Origin: Deinococci bacterium
GTDB taxonomy: Bacteria > Deinococcota > Deinococci > Deinococcales > Trueperaceae
Assembly (NCBI GenBank): GCA_030149325.1
Contig: JASBRS010000018.1
Span: 1 to 41,188, forward strand
Reading direction: 5' to 3'
Length of the DNA: 41,188 bases
Both the position numbers and the translations under genes were made by a program. The notes under the pieces were generated by a model. It was given only the letters and a program-made list of their open reading frames with translations, was not told the DNA's origin and did no database searches. Shown here one piece after another: positions 14,892 to 22,253 of this stretch. How positions within the stretch are numbered: the first letter of the stretch is position 1; the number at the start of each line of letters is the position of its first letter.

Positions 14892-16013
14892 ATGGGTTTC
14901 GAGCTCCTCGGACGGCACGATCTCGGCGGCAAGGGCAGCACCATGCAGCTCATGTCGCACGGCAGCCACCTCTACGTCGGGAACATGCAGCCCGGCGTCG
15001 GTACCGCCGTGCTGGACGTCTCCGACCCGCGCGACCCCGTCCTGACGGGGTTCCTCCCGGGCTACGCCAACACCATGTCGCCCAAGGTGCAGGTCGCCAA
15101 CGACCTGCTCTACGTCAACTACGAGTGGCGTCAGGGGGAGCGCGCGGAGCGAACCGGCTTCGGGATCTTCGACCTGAGCGACCCGGGGCGGCCGCGTGAG
15201 GTGTCGTTCCACGACACCGGCGGCCGTGGCGTCCACCGCATGTGGATCGACGGGCAGAAGCCCACCCTCTACCTCTCGGCCGTGGCGCCGGGCTTCCGCG
15301 ACCGAATGCTGCTGATCGTGGACGTCTCCGACCCGACCCGACCCCACGAGACCGGCCGCTGGTGGCTGCCGGGGCAGTGGCACGAGGGCGGCGAGGTGCC
15401 GACCTGGTCCGACGCCGTCAGCCCCAAGCTCCACCACGCCATCGTCCACGGCGATCGCGCCTACGCCGGCGTGTGGGACGGCGGCCTGCGCATCCTCGAC
15501 GTCGCCGACCCATCGCGACCGCGGGTCGTCGGCTCGGCCCAGTGGGCGCCCGAGCGGGGCGGCCACACCCACACCGCCATGCCGTTGCCCGGCCGCGACC
15601 TGCTGGTCGTGACCGACGAGGCCAAGGCGACGCCCGAGACCGACCCCACGCCGAGGCTCGTGCGGATCTTCGACATCCGCGACGAAACCCGCCCCGTGGA
15701 GCTATCGACCTTCCCCGAGCCGCAGGGGCCCGTGCGCACGCACGGGCCCCGGTTCGGGCCCCACAACCTGCACGAGAACCGCCCCGGCGCGTTCTCCAGC
15801 GAGACGCTCGTGTTCGTGACCTATTTCAGCGCGGGCGTTCGGGCCTACGACATCTCCGACGCGCGCGCGCCCGTGGAGGTCGCGCGTCACGTCCCCCCCT
15901 CGTCGGGGGACGTCCACCCACAGACCAACGACGTGTACGTCCAGTCGGACGGCCTGGTGTTCACCAGCGACCGGGGGGGCGCAGGCATCGAGATCCTGCG
16001 GTACGACGGATGA
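14892..16013 (+). CDS. LVIVD-repeat beta-propeller protein
   Basis: 373 residues, ATG with TAGGAGAG upstream. At least six repeats of the form (I/V)xD(V/I)(S/A)D...(R/D)P can be seen: VLDVSDPRDPV, IFDLSDPGRPR, IVDVSDPTRPH, ILDVADPSRPR, IFDIRDETRPV and AYDISDARAPV. This is the LVIVD repeat, which folds as a blade of a beta propeller. There is no signal peptide, whereas many LVIVD proteins are exported. Its His-rich turns (GRGVHRMWID, PKLHHAIVHGD, GHTHTAM, GPHNLHEN) sit at propeller faces and could bind metal. A role as scaffold, or as an enzyme such as a lactonase or sulfatase-like hydrolase, is open. Confidence 0.8.
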   Translation: MGFELLGRHDLGGKGSTMQLMSHGSHLYVGNMQPGVGTAVLDVSDPRDPVLTGFLPGYANTMSPKVQVANDLLYVNYEWRQGERAERTGFGIFDLSDPGRPREVSFHDTGGRGVHRMWIDGQKPTLYLSAVAPGFRDRMLLIVDVSDPTRPHETGRWWLPGQWHEGGEVPTWSDAVSPKLHHAIVHGDRAYAGVWDGGLRILDVADPSRPRVVGSAQWAPERGGHTHTAMPLPGRDLLVVTDEAKATPETDPTPRLVRIFDIRDETRPVELSTFPEPQGPVRTHGPRFGPHNLHENRPGAFSSETLVFVTYFSAGVRAYDISDARAPVEVARHVPPSSGDVHPQTNDVYVQSDGLVFTSDRGGAGIEILRYDG

Positions 16014-16041
16014 CGGTGCAGGGCCCTGGAGGAGGGAAGCT

Positions 16042-17766
16042 GTGAGCGATTCGGTGATCCGGCTCGAGACCGACGTGGTCGTGGTCGGCGGCGGCGTCGC
16101 CGGGTGCATGGCCGCCATCCCGGCGCTCGAGGCCGGGATGGGCGTGGTCATCTGCGACAAGGGCAAGCTGCTGGAACGCAGCGGCTCGGTCGGCGGCGGC
16201 GTCGACCACTATCTGACGGTGATGGAGACGGGGCCCGAGTGGGACACCCCGGACTTCCTGCTCAAGCACATCCCCGAGCTGACCGACGGCATCGTCGACA
16301 TGGAGGTCACCGACCGCGTGGTCCGCGAGATGCCGCGCGTGTTGCGCAAGCTCGAGGAGCTGGGGGTCGACTTCAAGGACCCCCGGACCGGCACCTACGA
16401 CCGGCACCGCTCGTTCGGCCTGCCGGGCGCGTACCACATCAACTTCGACGGCACCCGCTTCAAGCACCACATCGGACAGCGCGTCCGGCGCGGCAAGGCC
16501 ACCGTGCTGGCCCGCACCATGGGGGTCCAGGTGCTGGTGGAGGACGGCCGCGCCTACGGCGTGCTGGCCTTCGACATCCGCGCCGGCACCTGGTACTACG
16601 TGCGCGCGCGGGCGGTGGTGCTCTCCACCGGCGACGTCAACCGGCTGTCGAAGAACGCCTCGGGGCTCGCCTTCGATAGCTGGCACTGCCCCTACAACAC
16701 CGGCGACGCCCAGGCCATGGGCTACCGTGCCGGCGCCACCCTGGCCAACATGGAGTTCACCGAGACCACCCTGACGCCCAAGGGCTTCTCGACCCAGGGC
16801 CTCAACGCCCTGGTCAGCCTGGGCGCCTACTTCCTCAACCGCCAGGGCGAGCGCTTCATGTTCCGCTACGACCCCAAGGGCGAGAACGCGCGCCGCGCGG
16901 TGCTCGCGGACGGCGTCATCAACGAGTACCTGGAGGGCAACGGCCCCATCTACCTCGACTGCCGCCACCTCCCGGCCGACGTGCTCGACCACATGGAGGA
17001 GACGCTGCAGATCGACCGCCACACGCTGCCGGCGTTCTACCGCCAGAAGGGCGTGGACTTCCGGACCGACCCCATCGAGGTGTCGATCTCCGAACTCAGC
17101 ATCCGCCGCAGCGGCCTCTACTTCCGCGGCAGCGGCATCGCCGTCGACGTCAACGCCGAGTCCTCGGTGCGGGGGCTGTTCTCGGCCGGCGACAGCGCCA
17201 CCGTCAGTGGCGGCATCGCCGGCGCCGCCACGCTGGGTCACATCGCCGGCGAGAGCATCGTGCAGTACCTCAAGGAGCCGCGGACCCTGCCCGACGTCGC
17301 CGCCGGGGAGCTTGCCGGCCTGACCGCGGCGGCGGCCGTCCATCTGGAGCAACCGGACGGCCCCTCGTGGCGCGCTTTCGAGGACCGCATCCGGGCCACG
17401 GTCACCGACCACGCCGGCGTGCGCCGCACCGAGAAGGGCTTGCGCCTGGCGCTCGACACGCTGCACGCGTTGGGCCGGGAGGAAGCGAACCTGGGCGCGG
17501 CCCACCATCACGACCTGATGCGCGTGCACGAGGCGCGCAACATCCGACTCAACGCCGAGCTGCTGGCCGAGGCCGCGCTCGAGCGCAAGGAGAGCCGTAC
17601 CGGCTCGGCCCACCGTCGCATGGATTTCCCGGGCACCGACGACGAGCACTGGCGTTCGTTCGTGCTGGTCGACCGGACCGACGACGGCCCGGGCGTACGC
17701 ACGCTCCCCGCGCGCGACCCGCTGTCGGCGGCGTTCCCGCGCAGCCGACAGCAGAACGGAGGCTGA
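16042..17766 (+). CDS. FAD-dependent oxidoreductase, AprA/fumarate-reductase flavoprotein family
   Basis: 574 residues, GTG start behind GGAGGAGGGAAG. The FAD-binding GGGVAG motif is at 16-21 and a second dinucleotide-fold segment (VVLSTGDVNRLS) near residue 190-205. The capping-domain region and the late GLFSAGDSATVSGG (about 375-390) complete an FrdA/SdhA/AprA-type fold. The next gene encodes an 8-Cys ferredoxin, as in adenylylsulfate reductase AprAB, where sulfite and AMP are turned into APS or the reverse. It is shorter than classical AprA (over 600 residues) and I cannot confirm the AMP/sulfite residues, so a different substrate is quite possible. In this operon it could process the sulfite or the oxidised product of the lyase pathway. 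Confidence 0.78.
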   Translation: MSDSVIRLETDVVVVGGGVAGCMAAIPALEAGMGVVICDKGKLLERSGSVGGGVDHYLTVMETGPEWDTPDFLLKHIPELTDGIVDMEVTDRVVREMPRVLRKLEELGVDFKDPRTGTYDRHRSFGLPGAYHINFDGTRFKHHIGQRVRRGKATVLARTMGVQVLVEDGRAYGVLAFDIRAGTWYYVRARAVVLSTGDVNRLSKNASGLAFDSWHCPYNTGDAQAMGYRAGATLANMEFTETTLTPKGFSTQGLNALVSLGAYFLNRQGERFMFRYDPKGENARRAVLADGVINEYLEGNGPIYLDCRHLPADVLDHMEETLQIDRHTLPAFYRQKGVDFRTDPIEVSISELSIRRSGLYFRGSGIAVDVNAESSVRGLFSAGDSATVSGGIAGAATLGHIAGESIVQYLKEPRTLPDVAAGELAGLTAAAAVHLEQPDGPSWRAFEDRIRATVTDHAGVRRTEKGLRLALDTLHALGREEANLGAAHHHDLMRVHEARNIRLNAELLAEAALERKESRTGSAHRRMDFPGTDDEHWRSFVLVDRTDDGPGVRTLPARDPLSAAFPRSRQQNGG

Positions 17767-17772
17767 AGCCCG

Positions 17773-18081
17773 ATGGACTCCCAGGGCGGCGCGCTCGCCG
17801 CGCACAACCCCATCCAGATCGACCCCAACAGCTGCATCCGCTGCACCCTGTGCGACTGGGTGTGCCCGGGCGACATCATCTACAAGGAGGAGGGCGACCG
17901 CGAGACGCTGCCGGTGGTGGCGTTCCCGGACGAGTGCTGGTACTGCGGCCACTGCGAATCGGTGTGCCCCACCGACGCCATCACCATCGTCTTCCCCGAA
18001 CGGATGCTGAACAACACCACCGATGTGCTGACGCTGCTGGGGACGATCGAGCCCGGCGACGTTCCGGCGATGGAGGGCTGA
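17773..18081 (+). CDS. Ferredoxin-like 2x[4Fe-4S] protein (AprB-like electron-transfer subunit)
   Basis: 102 residues, 6 nt after the flavoprotein stop. Two complete clusters are predicted: Cys21, 24, 27 and 31 (CIRCTLCDWVCP), and Cys55, 58, 61 and 65 (CWYCGHCESVCP), with the usual crossing of the fourth Cys. The long loop between the clusters and the Trp residues next to the Cys (CDWVCP, ECWYC) resemble AprB rather than free bacterial ferredoxins. It is shorter than AprB because the C-terminal tail that wraps around AprA is only about 35 residues here. It most likely carries electrons to or from the flavoprotein. Confidence 0.85.
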   Translation: MDSQGGALAAHNPIQIDPNSCIRCTLCDWVCPGDIIYKEEGDRETLPVVAFPDECWYCGHCESVCPTDAITIVFPERMLNNTTDVLTLLGTIEPGDVPAMEG

Positions 18082-18085
18082 GGCC

Positions 18086-18862
18086 TTGGCCGCACACCCG
18101 AACGACCTGATGGACATCACGCAGCCGGAGGCGGAGGCGCTGCTGCGGAGCAGCGGCACCGTCATCATCCCGACGGGCAGCGTCGAGCAGCACGGCCCGC
18201 ACCTGCCCTGTGGCACCGACTGGGTGGCCGCCCTGGTGTTCGCGCGTGCCGTGGCGGAGCGCCTCGGCGCGCTGGTGGTACCGTTCGCGCCGATGGGCAT
18301 CACGCCCTTCCACATGGGCTTCGCAGGCACCGTCACGCTGCGTCACGAGACCTTCGTGGAGGTCATGCTCGACCTGGCGACCAGCGTGGCCCGGCACGGC
18401 GCGCGCCGCCTCATCATCATGAACTGGCACGAGGGCAACTCCGACGCCATCGGCGTGGCGGCCAGCCGCATCCATCACGAGGTCGGCCTCGAGGTCCTGC
18501 GCGTGGAGACCTGCTACGTGGCGCGCGACCTCTTCGGCGACGAGACCGGCGGCCTCACCCACGGCGGCGAGCTGGAGGTGCTGCCGGTCCTGGCCTACGA
18601 CGCCTCGCTCGTGCATCTGGAGCGCGCGACCAACCCGTCGCCGCCGGGGCGAGGACGCAAGATCGACGCCGTGCGCCGCAACCGCAACGTGCGCCCCGTC
18701 CTCGACGACGTCCGTCAGATCGCGGCGACCGGTTGGTACGGCGATCCGCAGCCCGCCACCCTCGACAAGGCCGAGCGTGTCATCGCCGGCGTCGCCGAGC
18801 GCATCGCGGCCGACGTCGAAGCGGCCAGCGCGGCCATGGCGGAGCTCCCGGACGTGCCGTGA
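18086..18862 (+). CDS. Creatininase-family amidohydrolase
   Basis: 258 residues, TTG start with GGAGGGCTGAGG upstream, 4 nt after the ferredoxin stop. The metal-site motifs of the creatininase fold are intact: SVEQHGPHLPCGTDW (Glu, His and Asp ligands near 33-47), NWHEGNSD (near 113) and THGGELEVLPVL. Family members hydrolyse cyclic or linear amides (creatinine, formamidopyrimidines, mycofactocin precursor) using two divalent metals. Its place behind the AprAB-like pair suggests it cleaves an amide or activated ester in the same pathway, but the substrate is unknown. Confidence 0.88.
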   Translation: MAAHPNDLMDITQPEAEALLRSSGTVIIPTGSVEQHGPHLPCGTDWVAALVFARAVAERLGALVVPFAPMGITPFHMGFAGTVTLRHETFVEVMLDLATSVARHGARRLIIMNWHEGNSDAIGVAASRIHHEVGLEVLRVETCYVARDLFGDETGGLTHGGELEVLPVLAYDASLVHLERATNPSPPGRGRKIDAVRRNRNVRPVLDDVRQIAATGWYGDPQPATLDKAERVIAGVAERIAADVEAASAAMAELPDVP

Positions 18863-19278
18863 GCGCGACGATCCGCCGCATCGACGACCTCGCCGCCTTC
18901 CGGCTGCCCAACCGGTCGGTGCGCGAGGTGTTCTCCGCGCGCCTGGGGAACGCGACGAGCTGTTCGTTCCGCACCGTCGACCTCGAGCCTCAGGATCCTG
19001 CGTCCCCGCGCGTCCCGCACGTGCACGAGGCGATGGAGGAGGTCATCGTGGTCGCCACCGGGCACGGAGCCCTGTGGGTGGACGGGCAGTGGACGGCGGT
19101 CACCGCAGGCGACGCCTGGCTGGTGGAGCGAGGCACCCCGCACGCCACCGTCAACCCCGGACCCGAGGTCCTGAGGCTCCACTGCTTCTTCACCTCGGCG
19201 ACCCCCGAGGACGACTACCGCGAGCTGGCGGACCGACCGCTCACGGACTGGCCCGCCCCGGGGGGCGAGCCGACGTGA
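18859..19278 (+). CDS. Cupin-domain protein
   Basis: 139 residues from a GTG overlapping the creatininase stop by 4 nt. One conserved cupin barrel is visible: RVPHVHEAMEEVIVVATGHG carries the HxH...E metal ligands and GDAWLVERGTPHATVNPG carries the final His. Small single-cupin proteins of this kind act as isomerases, dioxygenases or sensors of small acids. It is the last gene of the long plus-strand operon; no strong hairpin follows before the next gene. Confidence 0.85.
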   Translation: MSATIRRIDDLAAFRLPNRSVREVFSARLGNATSCSFRTVDLEPQDPASPRVPHVHEAMEEVIVVATGHGALWVDGQWTAVTAGDAWLVERGTPHATVNPGPEVLRLHCFFTSATPEDDYRELADRPLTDWPAPGGEPT

Positions 19279-19311
19279 CGGGCGCTGGACGAAGGCTCAT
19301 CCGGCGTCGCC

Positions 19312-19317
19312 TATAGT
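19312..19317 (+). promoter_or_regulatory. Candidate -10 element for the 20-codon ORF and membrane protein
   Basis: TATAGT, about 95 nt upstream of the short ORF. No good -35 box is found at the standard spacing, so this is only a suggestion from position and match. Confidence 0.3.
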
Positions 19318-19410
19318 TGCTCCAGTCCGGCGTCGCATCGACCGCGGCCGCCGGCTCCGGGGGCGTGGGATCGACGTGGTCGCCGTACCCGGTGCGAACG
19401 GAGGACCGGC

Positions 19411-19473
19411 ATGGCGACCAGCGAGGCTCCGAGGAACGCCCCGAGGCGCACGCCTGCGAAGGCGGCCGCATGA
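19411..19473 (+). CDS. 20-residue coupled upstream ORF (leader peptide candidate)
   Basis: ATG 19411 has a strong ribosome site (CGGAGGA, 5-6 nt upstream). The frame encodes MATSEAPRNAPRRTPAKAAA and its TGA overlaps the ATG of the membrane protein gene (ATGA). The membrane gene itself has a weaker site (GAAGG). Such a layout usually means that translation of the large gene depends on ribosomes finishing the small one. The peptide is basic and Ala/Pro/Arg-rich. A role in its own right cannot be excluded. Confidence 0.5.
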   Translation: MATSEAPRNAPRRTPAKAAA

Positions 19474-20069
19474 GGCGGGCCGCGCCCAACGTCGCGGCAC
19501 TGGCCTTCTACGCCGTCGCCATGGGGCTGCTCGAAGCCGTGGTGGTGATCTACCTCAGGCGGCTGACCGGGGTCGGCGTGGGCAGCGTGGTGACGGCGCC
19601 GAGCGGGGCTGCGTGGGAGGCCGTCCGCAGCCTGGAGCTGGCACGCGAGACGGCGACGCTGGTGATGATCGCCTCGGTGGGGTGGCTGGCGGGCCGCTCC
19701 GTGCGCACGCGGTTCGGCGCGGTGGCCTTCGTGTTCGGCCTGTGGGACCTGGGCTACTACGCCTTCCTCGCGCTCGCCACCGGCTGGCCTGCGGGCCTGC
19801 TCGACTGGGACCTGCTGTTCCTCATCCCGACGCCGTGGTGGGGGCCGGTGGTGGCCCCCATGGCGGTCGCGGCCGCTCTGGTGGTCGGCGGCTGGCGCCA
19901 GCTCCGGGTCTCGCCCCGAAGCCGGGTGCGCGCCTGGGCGGTGGCCGTCGCTGCGCTGGGCGGGGCGCTGCTGCTGGTCGCCTTCCTGGTCTCCTACCCG
20001 CCCCACTTCCGGTGGGCGTGGTTCGTGCCGGGGCTGGTGCTGTTCGCCGCGGGTCTGCTCGAGGCCTGA
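19470..20069 (+). CDS. Six-helix membrane protein of unknown function
   Basis: 199 residues from ATG 19470. Six hydrophobic helices can be drawn (about 8-30, 56-74, 80-101, 120-138, 149-170 and 177-196), with a periplasmic-side Trp cluster (PTPWWGPVV) between helices 3 and 4. A charged, conserved-looking ELARETATLVMIASVGWLAG lies in helix 2, and YFxFxALATGWP-type residues follow helix 3. No family name is recognised. It is translationally coupled to the 20-codon ORF and converges with the FAH-type gene, whose stop lies 13 nt away. Confidence 0.7.
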   Translation: MRRAAPNVAALAFYAVAMGLLEAVVVIYLRRLTGVGVGSVVTAPSGAAWEAVRSLELARETATLVMIASVGWLAGRSVRTRFGAVAFVFGLWDLGYYAFLALATGWPAGLLDWDLLFLIPTPWWGPVVAPMAVAAALVVGGWRQLRVSPRSRVRAWAVAVAALGGALLLVAFLVSYPPHFRWAWFVPGLVLFAAGLLEA

Positions 20070-20082
20070 GGCGCGGGGCCGG

Positions 20083-20928
20083 CTAGGCCACGCGGTTGCG
20101 CAGCTCGCCGATGCCGTCGATGCGGCACACCACCTCGTCGCCGGGGCGGATGGGTACCGCGCCCGGGGTTCCCGTCGACAGCAGGTCGCCGGGCTCCCAG
20201 GTCATGCCGCGCGCGTGGAAGGCGATGAGCTCGGCGGGGCCGTAGGTCATGTTGGCGACCCGATCGGCGGGGCCCGGTCGGCCGTTGTGCTCGAGGCGGA
20301 CCGTGAGCGAGTTCAGGTCGTCGATCTCGTCGGCGGTCACCACCACCGGCCCGAAGCTGAAGAAGCCATCGAAGCTCTTGGCCCGCGTGAGGAAGCGCGG
20401 GTTGACGCGCAGGATGTCCTCGGCCGTCATGTCGAGCACCGTGGTGTACCCGAACACCGCGTCGAGTGGATGCTCGGAGGCTTCGCGGGCCCGCCGGCCG
20501 AACACCACGGCCAGCTCCGCCTCGGCCGTCACGCGCTGCGACACCGGCGGCAAGGGGATGACGTCGCCGGGACCGATGACGCTCGAGGCGGGCTTCATGA
20601 AGCTGGCGGGGGCAGGCGGCACCTCCTCGTCGAGGTCGTGCGCGTGGTCGCGGTAGTTGAGGCCGATGCCCCAGATCTTGCCGGGGGGACGGAAGGGCAC
20701 GGTGTAGGCCGCGCCGTCGGCGGGCGGCAGCCCGGCGGGGTCGTTCCCGGGCCGCCAGGTGGCGAGCGCCGCCCGGACCTCGTCGTCCCCGTCCACGACC
20801 AGCGACAGCAGGCTCCCCGGGAGCCGCCGTCCGGTGTCGCGGCCGAGGCGCTCCAGGGAGAGCAGACGGTCGTCGAGGATGACCACGGGCTCGGGCCCTC
20901 GGTCCGTCGATACGGTGGCGTAGCGCAT
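20083..20928 (-). CDS. Fumarylacetoacetate hydrolase (FAH)-superfamily protein
   Basis: 281 residues from ATG 20928 (GAGGGG 6 nt upstream); an upstream ATG at 20964 is less well placed. The conserved FAH fold starts with KIWGIGLNYRDHAHDL and includes the metal/active-site block RVTAEAELAVVFGR (Glu-x-Glu), GYTTVLDMTAEDI, RAKSFDGFFSFGPVVV and the closing GDLLSTGTPGAV with GDEVVCRIDGIGELRN. Members hydrolyse C-C bonds of acylpyruvates, decarboxylate oxaloacetate or hydrate oxopentadienoates. It could work on a 2-oxoacid made by the neighbouring island, but it lies on the other strand and outside the shared regulon. Confidence 0.88.
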   Translation of the reverse strand: MRYATVSTDRGPEPVVILDDRLLSLERLGRDTGRRLPGSLLSLVVDGDDEVRAALATWRPGNDPAGLPPADGAAYTVPFRPPGKIWGIGLNYRDHAHDLDEEVPPAPASFMKPASSVIGPGDVIPLPPVSQRVTAEAELAVVFGRRAREASEHPLDAVFGYTTVLDMTAEDILRVNPRFLTRAKSFDGFFSFGPVVVTADEIDDLNSLTVRLEHNGRPGPADRVANMTYGPAELIAFHARGMTWEPGDLLSTGTPGAVPIRPGDEVVCRIDGIGELRNRVA

Positions 20929-21157
20929 CTCGGTCCCCTCCCGCCCCGCAGGGGGGCGCGGCACGTTCCTGACCGATCAAACCACGGGCGGGGCGACGCT
21001 GTCGCGGGCGCGCGCTCGCGCGGACCCCCGCGCACGGCGGCCGCGAGGCGACCCTCACGCGCCGCCCACCGAAGCGAGGTAGCCTCCCTGCGAGCGCGCG
21101 CCGTGCCGCCAAGGGACGGCGTCGGCTTCGGACGGGACCAACGACGGAGGGAGCGCC

Positions 21158-22066
21158 GTGACCCACAGCATGAGGATCCTGGCAGCGTTGGCTGCCATCA
21201 CCGCGTGGACCGCGGTCGCGGCGCAGCCGGCCCCGCTGCGGCCCTTCGACCACCTCTTCCTGATCGTCCTCGAGAACCGCAGCTACGCCCAGGTGGCGAA
21301 GAACGCCGACATGCCCAACCTCAACGCCCTGGCCCGGACGTACGGCCTCGCGGCCGACGATCACGGCACCGCTCACCCCAGCCTGCCCAACTACGTCGAC
21401 CTGATCTCGGGTGGGAGCTGGGGCAGTCACTCCGACGACCCCTCGCAGACCTTCGACCGGCCCAACCTGGCCGACCAGCTCGAGGCCGCCGGCCTGACCT
21501 GGAAGGCCTACATGCAGGGCCTGCCGTCCCCCGGCTTCCTGGGGGATTTCGCGGGGACCGGCGGCCTCTACGCCAAGAAGCACGACCCCTTCCTGCTGTT
21601 CCCGAGCATCGCCCGCGATCCCGCCCGGGCGCGGCGGGTGGTGCCGCTCACGCAGCTCGCCACCGACCTCGCGCGTGGGGACGCCCCGACCTTCGCCTTC
21701 ATCGTCCCCGATCAGTGCCACGACATGCACGGCACCTCGGTGTGCCAGGATCACGCCGGCCTCGACCGCGCGGGCGACGCCTTCGTCGGTACCTGGGTCC
21801 GGACCATCATGGCCTCGAGCGCCTGGACCGGCAATTCGGCCATCGTCGTCACCTTCGACGAGGCCCCTCAGGGTCTCGCCACGCTGCTGGGGAAGGACGA
21901 CAATCCCATCTTCACGGTGGTGATCGCGCGGCAGGGGCCGCGTCACGCCGTCCTCCACAGCCGGAGCGATCACGACGCCCTGCTGCGGACGCTCGAGAAG
22001 GCGTGGGGCCTGCCCTACCTGGGTGCGGCCGCCTCGGCGGCCGACATGGAGGCGCTGTTCCACTGA
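21158..22066 (+). CDS. Secreted phosphoesterase (acid phosphatase/phospholipase C-like, PF04185 type)
   Basis: 302 residues, GTG start with GGAGGG 6-7 nt upstream. Residues 1-22 form a signal peptide (MTHSMRILAALAAITAWTAVAAQ). The mature part begins with the family motif HLFLIVLENRSYAQV, followed by MPNLNALARTYGLAADDHGTAHPSLPNYVDLISG, then VPDQCHDMHGTS and NSAIVVTFDEA with Asp and His metal ligands. It is close to exported phosphatidylinositol-3-phosphatase/acid phosphatases that release phosphate from sugar or lipid esters. It stands alone between divergent intergenic regions. Confidence 0.87.
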   Translation: MTHSMRILAALAAITAWTAVAAQPAPLRPFDHLFLIVLENRSYAQVAKNADMPNLNALARTYGLAADDHGTAHPSLPNYVDLISGGSWGSHSDDPSQTFDRPNLADQLEAAGLTWKAYMQGLPSPGFLGDFAGTGGLYAKKHDPFLLFPSIARDPARARRVVPLTQLATDLARGDAPTFAFIVPDQCHDMHGTSVCQDHAGLDRAGDAFVGTWVRTIMASSAWTGNSAIVVTFDEAPQGLATLLGKDDNPIFTVVIARQGPRHAVLHSRSDHDALLRTLEKAWGLPYLGAAASAADMEALFH

Positions 22067-22253
22067 GGCGCCGGTCCGGAAGACGCCGGCTCGACGCGCC
22101 GACGTCCGTGGGGTACGGTGTCGCTCGGCGGCCGCGGGCGCGCGCACGGCGACGTAGCATGGGGCGCGCGCCGAGCGCTCCCTGCGGCGGACGGCGGTCG
22201 AGGACCGCGGGTCCGGCCGGGCGACGCGGCGGCGTCGCGGGAGGGGACATCGG

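Noticed and set aside
15961-18336. A 791-codon minus-strand frame opposite the flavoprotein and ferredoxin genes
   Set aside because: Same reason: low-complexity translation, no motifs, and the plus strand carries two intact FeS and FAD signatures over the same bases.
20929-21157. Possible small gene in the 229-nt gap between the FAH-type gene and the phosphoesterase
   Set aside because: No frame with a ribosome site, no plausible protein and no RNA-like fold beyond G+C-rich partial palindromes; it is most likely just the divergent promoter region, though no clear -35/-10 pair was found.
22067-22253. Promoter or RNA element before the MurT-GatD gene
   Set aside because: Only isolated -10-like hexamers (TAGCAT, TACGGT) without a -35 partner are visible, which is not enough to call a promoter.
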